Shown here piece after piece: positions 62,406 to 64,000 of a stretch of DNA of 64,000 bases. The notes under the pieces are model-generated. The model saw only the letters and a program-made list of their open reading frames with translations, did no database searches and had not been told where the DNA came from. Source of the stretch: Pseudobutyrivibrio sp. UBA3626. GTDB lineage: Bacteria; Bacillota; Clostridia; Lachnospirales; Lachnospiraceae. The stretch covers positions 62,001-126,000 of the forward strand of contig DFLF01000005.1 in assembly GCA_002373675.1 (NCBI GenBank), in the 5' to 3' direction. The number at the start of each line of letters is the position of its first letter. Position 1 is the first letter of the stretch. The position numbers and the translations under genes were made by a program.

Positions 62406-64000
62406 TTATAAATTACCTAATTCTTCTATGAATGCCCGTGCTATTCCATATAATGATTTGGTAAGGACAGCTTGTGTCTCATCATTACTAGACATTGCTT
62501 CTTCCTTGCTTACGGTATCAAAGTCTATCTGTGACTCTGAGAGTATGAAATTATTGGCATCTACCTTCTTACTCCACTCAAAGGAAATGTTGGCATCAGC
62601 ATCACTGTTAGCTGAGATAGCCCGGTTCAGAGCCTCCCTATTCCTCTCTAGTAGTTGCCTTGTATTCTCTCTGTCACAGTTAACTTCGCCTATGAAGCTT
62701 CCTGCTTCGTAGCGGAATGATGCAGTAACCTGCCCGGTCTTTTCCATGTCAAATGCTATATCAACAAGACCTTTCTTATCACTTCCACGAACAATCTTAA
62801 GATTGAGATTGCCGACTTCATCAGCAACCATAATTGGCACAATATAATTCTCACTTCTCTTGGATATCTCGCCCTGTGTATGAAGCTCAGTCTGAATAAG
62901 ATGCATTCCTCTTACATCAATACTTCTGACATCTTCTTCTACTATCATATTCTTCATAACATTTTCAGCAAGCTCCTCAAGGCGCCTCTGGGCATCAGCC
63001 ATATCTTCCGGCGTCTTAACGGACTCACCGTATTCATGAATAAGGTTGGCAATGATATCATCTATTTCCTCATCAAGAGTCTTAGGGGTGTCTTCTGCTT
63101 CCATACCGACTTCTGAGGCGTACGAGCCCTCTCTGTCAAGTCCCACCTGACGCTTTGCGGCGCGATTTAGAAGTGTTCTCATCATTGAATTGCCTTCTGC
63201 CATAAGCTGAGTAATTGCATTAATGTTGTTGGACGTAAAAGGCATATCCAGAGATTTAAGATAATCGAGCACCTGCCTGTCCGCTTTATAGGACTGCAGT
63301 AGTTCTTCACGACGCATATTATTATAGGCATTGCTGACTTCCTGCTCATGTGCTGCAAGCTGTGGATCAGCGTCCATATCATTAAGCCTTGTGGATAACT
63401 GTTCGGGAGTAAGAGACATGTACTCATTCTCACTATTAAATTGCATTAACTTAGCAGGTGTAATGGTATCTTCTACCTTGCGCATACTTACAGACTGAAT
63501 CGACATCTCAATCTGATCCGTTATGCTAAGGCTGTCCTTATTAAAGCCCTCGATTCCACCGAAGTCATCATCAATAGTATATTCTCTGTTCTCATGCTTG
63601 GCAGTTCTTGTTGCTGTCAAGAGATTACGCATCGTAACCTGCGCACCCTGTTCTAACAACATTCCTATTGCTGCACCATCTGATTTATTCACCTGATGAA
63701 TCAGTCGATATACTCCGATAAATCCTTCTCTCTCGTCTTCTGTTATGCCGTTTTCCTGCTCAAGCCTGTATAAGAACTCAGCGTATTTCTCTTCCTCGCT
63801 TGAGACTTCCATAGTCTGCATGATTTCTTCTGAATGTTGAAGCAATTCTTCCATTGTCATATCAAGCGGATTCATGCCGGACTTAATCATCTCGCATACA
63901 ACGCCGGGTTTGAGATTTTCTAATGCGCGGGTTACGGTATAATCGGTAGCTTTAACTTCCTTAACAGACTCGGCTGTTATCTCCATCTGGTTATATCCCA
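62406..64000 (-). CDS. Flagellar-type DUF6240/FliK-like protein, probably 5'-partial
   Basis: At least 526 residues, acidic, with no membrane helix. The frame is open to the window edge and the first ATG (63986) lacks a clear ribosome site, so the true start is probably outside. Residues about 400-480 (LNLKIVRGSDKKGLVDIAF, then SFIGEVNCDRENTRQLLERN and EALNRAI) have the beta-then-helix pattern of the FliK C-terminal domain. I believe DUF6240 applies but could not check. Repeated KPGVVCEMIKSGMNPLDMT-like blocks near the start are unexplained. Confidence 0.6.
   Translation of the reverse strand, partial: GYNQMEITAESVKEVKATDYTVTRALENLKPGVVCEMIKSGMNPLDMTMEELLQHSEEIMQTMEVSSEEEKYAEFLYRLEQENGITEDEREGFIGVYRLIHQVNKSDGAAIGMLLEQGAQVTMRNLLTATRTAKHENREYTIDDDFGGIEGFNKDSLSITDQIEMSIQSVSMRKVEDTITPAKLMQFNSENEYMSLTPEQLSTRLNDMDADPQLAAHEQEVSNAYNNMRREELLQSYKADRQVLDYLKSLDMPFTSNNINAITQLMAEGNSMMRTLLNRAAKRQVGLDREGSYASEVGMEAEDTPKTLDEEIDDIIANLIHEYGESVKTPEDMADAQRRLEELAENVMKNMIVEEDVRSIDVRGMHLIQTELHTQGEISKRSENYIVPIMVADEVGNLNLKIVRGSDKKGLVDIAFDMEKTGQVTASFRYEAGSFIGEVNCDRENTRQLLERNREALNRAISANSDADANISFEWSKKVDANNFILSESQIDFDTVSKEEAMSSNDETQAVLTKSLYGIARAFIEELGNL

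Noticed and set aside
1..64000. Prophage, integrative element or insertion sequence
   Set aside because: No integrase, transposase, phage structural gene, tRNA-associated attachment site or clear composition break was seen.

Overview
The window reads as a chromosomal segment of a low-GC, motile Firmicute of the Lachnospiraceae. A Lachnospira/[Eubacterium] eligens-like bacterium is my best guess, from gene content only: flagellin, FliS and FliD-like proteins, a complete glucuronate pathway, AT-rich spacers, strong AGGAGG ribosome binding sites, and a hup-rqcP-divIC-tilS-hpt-ftsH cluster without its usual sporulation genes. I see no prophage, IS element, CRISPR array, rRNA or tRNA gene.

Layout. 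1-1160: 5' part of a GH13 glycosidase, preceded by clustered hairpin repeats. 1539-6594: ftsH, hpt, tilS, divIC-like, rqcP and hup. 6715-10693: PEGA lipoprotein, cca and proS. 10759-15056: DUF4422 protein, an OmpR-type two-component system and metK behind a SAM-I riboswitch. 15096-21855: HD-GYP protein, murA, a heterodimeric ABC exporter with one degenerate half, and a SurA-N-like lipoprotein. 21913-26029: mfd and pth. 26107-27510: FliD-like protein. 27533-31293: YhaN/YhaO-type SMC-like ATPase and nuclease pair. 31440-39847: CmpB-family membrane protein, meso-DAP dehydrogenase, long-form TrpB, LtaS-like enzyme and a large surface protein with a repeat-rich leader. 39864-49760: glucuronate region, with uxuA-uxuB-uxaC-eda-AEC transporter on the minus strand diverging from an AraC regulator, KDG kinase and GH31 glucosidase. 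49822-56660: GH25 lysozyme, J-domain protein, AzlCD, a structured convergent intergenic element, an SGNH/MBOAT acylation pair and a polysaccharide deacetylase. 56736-59097: fliS and flagellin, the latter behind a sigma-28-type promoter and a long structured leader. 59181-64000: DAHP synthase, PheA, DegV and a FliK/DUF6240-like protein.

How it fits together. UxaC, UxuB, UxuA, KdgK and Eda form one uninterrupted route from glucuronate to pyruvate plus glyceraldehyde-3-phosphate, with an AraC activator between two divergent promoters that each carry ATTGCA motifs. Flagellar genes are scattered rather than in one operon.

The strongest non-gene signals are: (i) a modular family of mini-hairpins built around GCGAAGC (+ strand GCTTCGC), found just upstream of four unrelated genes and always in the same orientation to the gene; (ii) a flagellin leader with two 6-bp hairpins that each display an AGGA loop, resembling CsrA targets; (iii) a 146-bp element with 22-nt terminal inverted repeats and two internal hairpins at 52552-52697.
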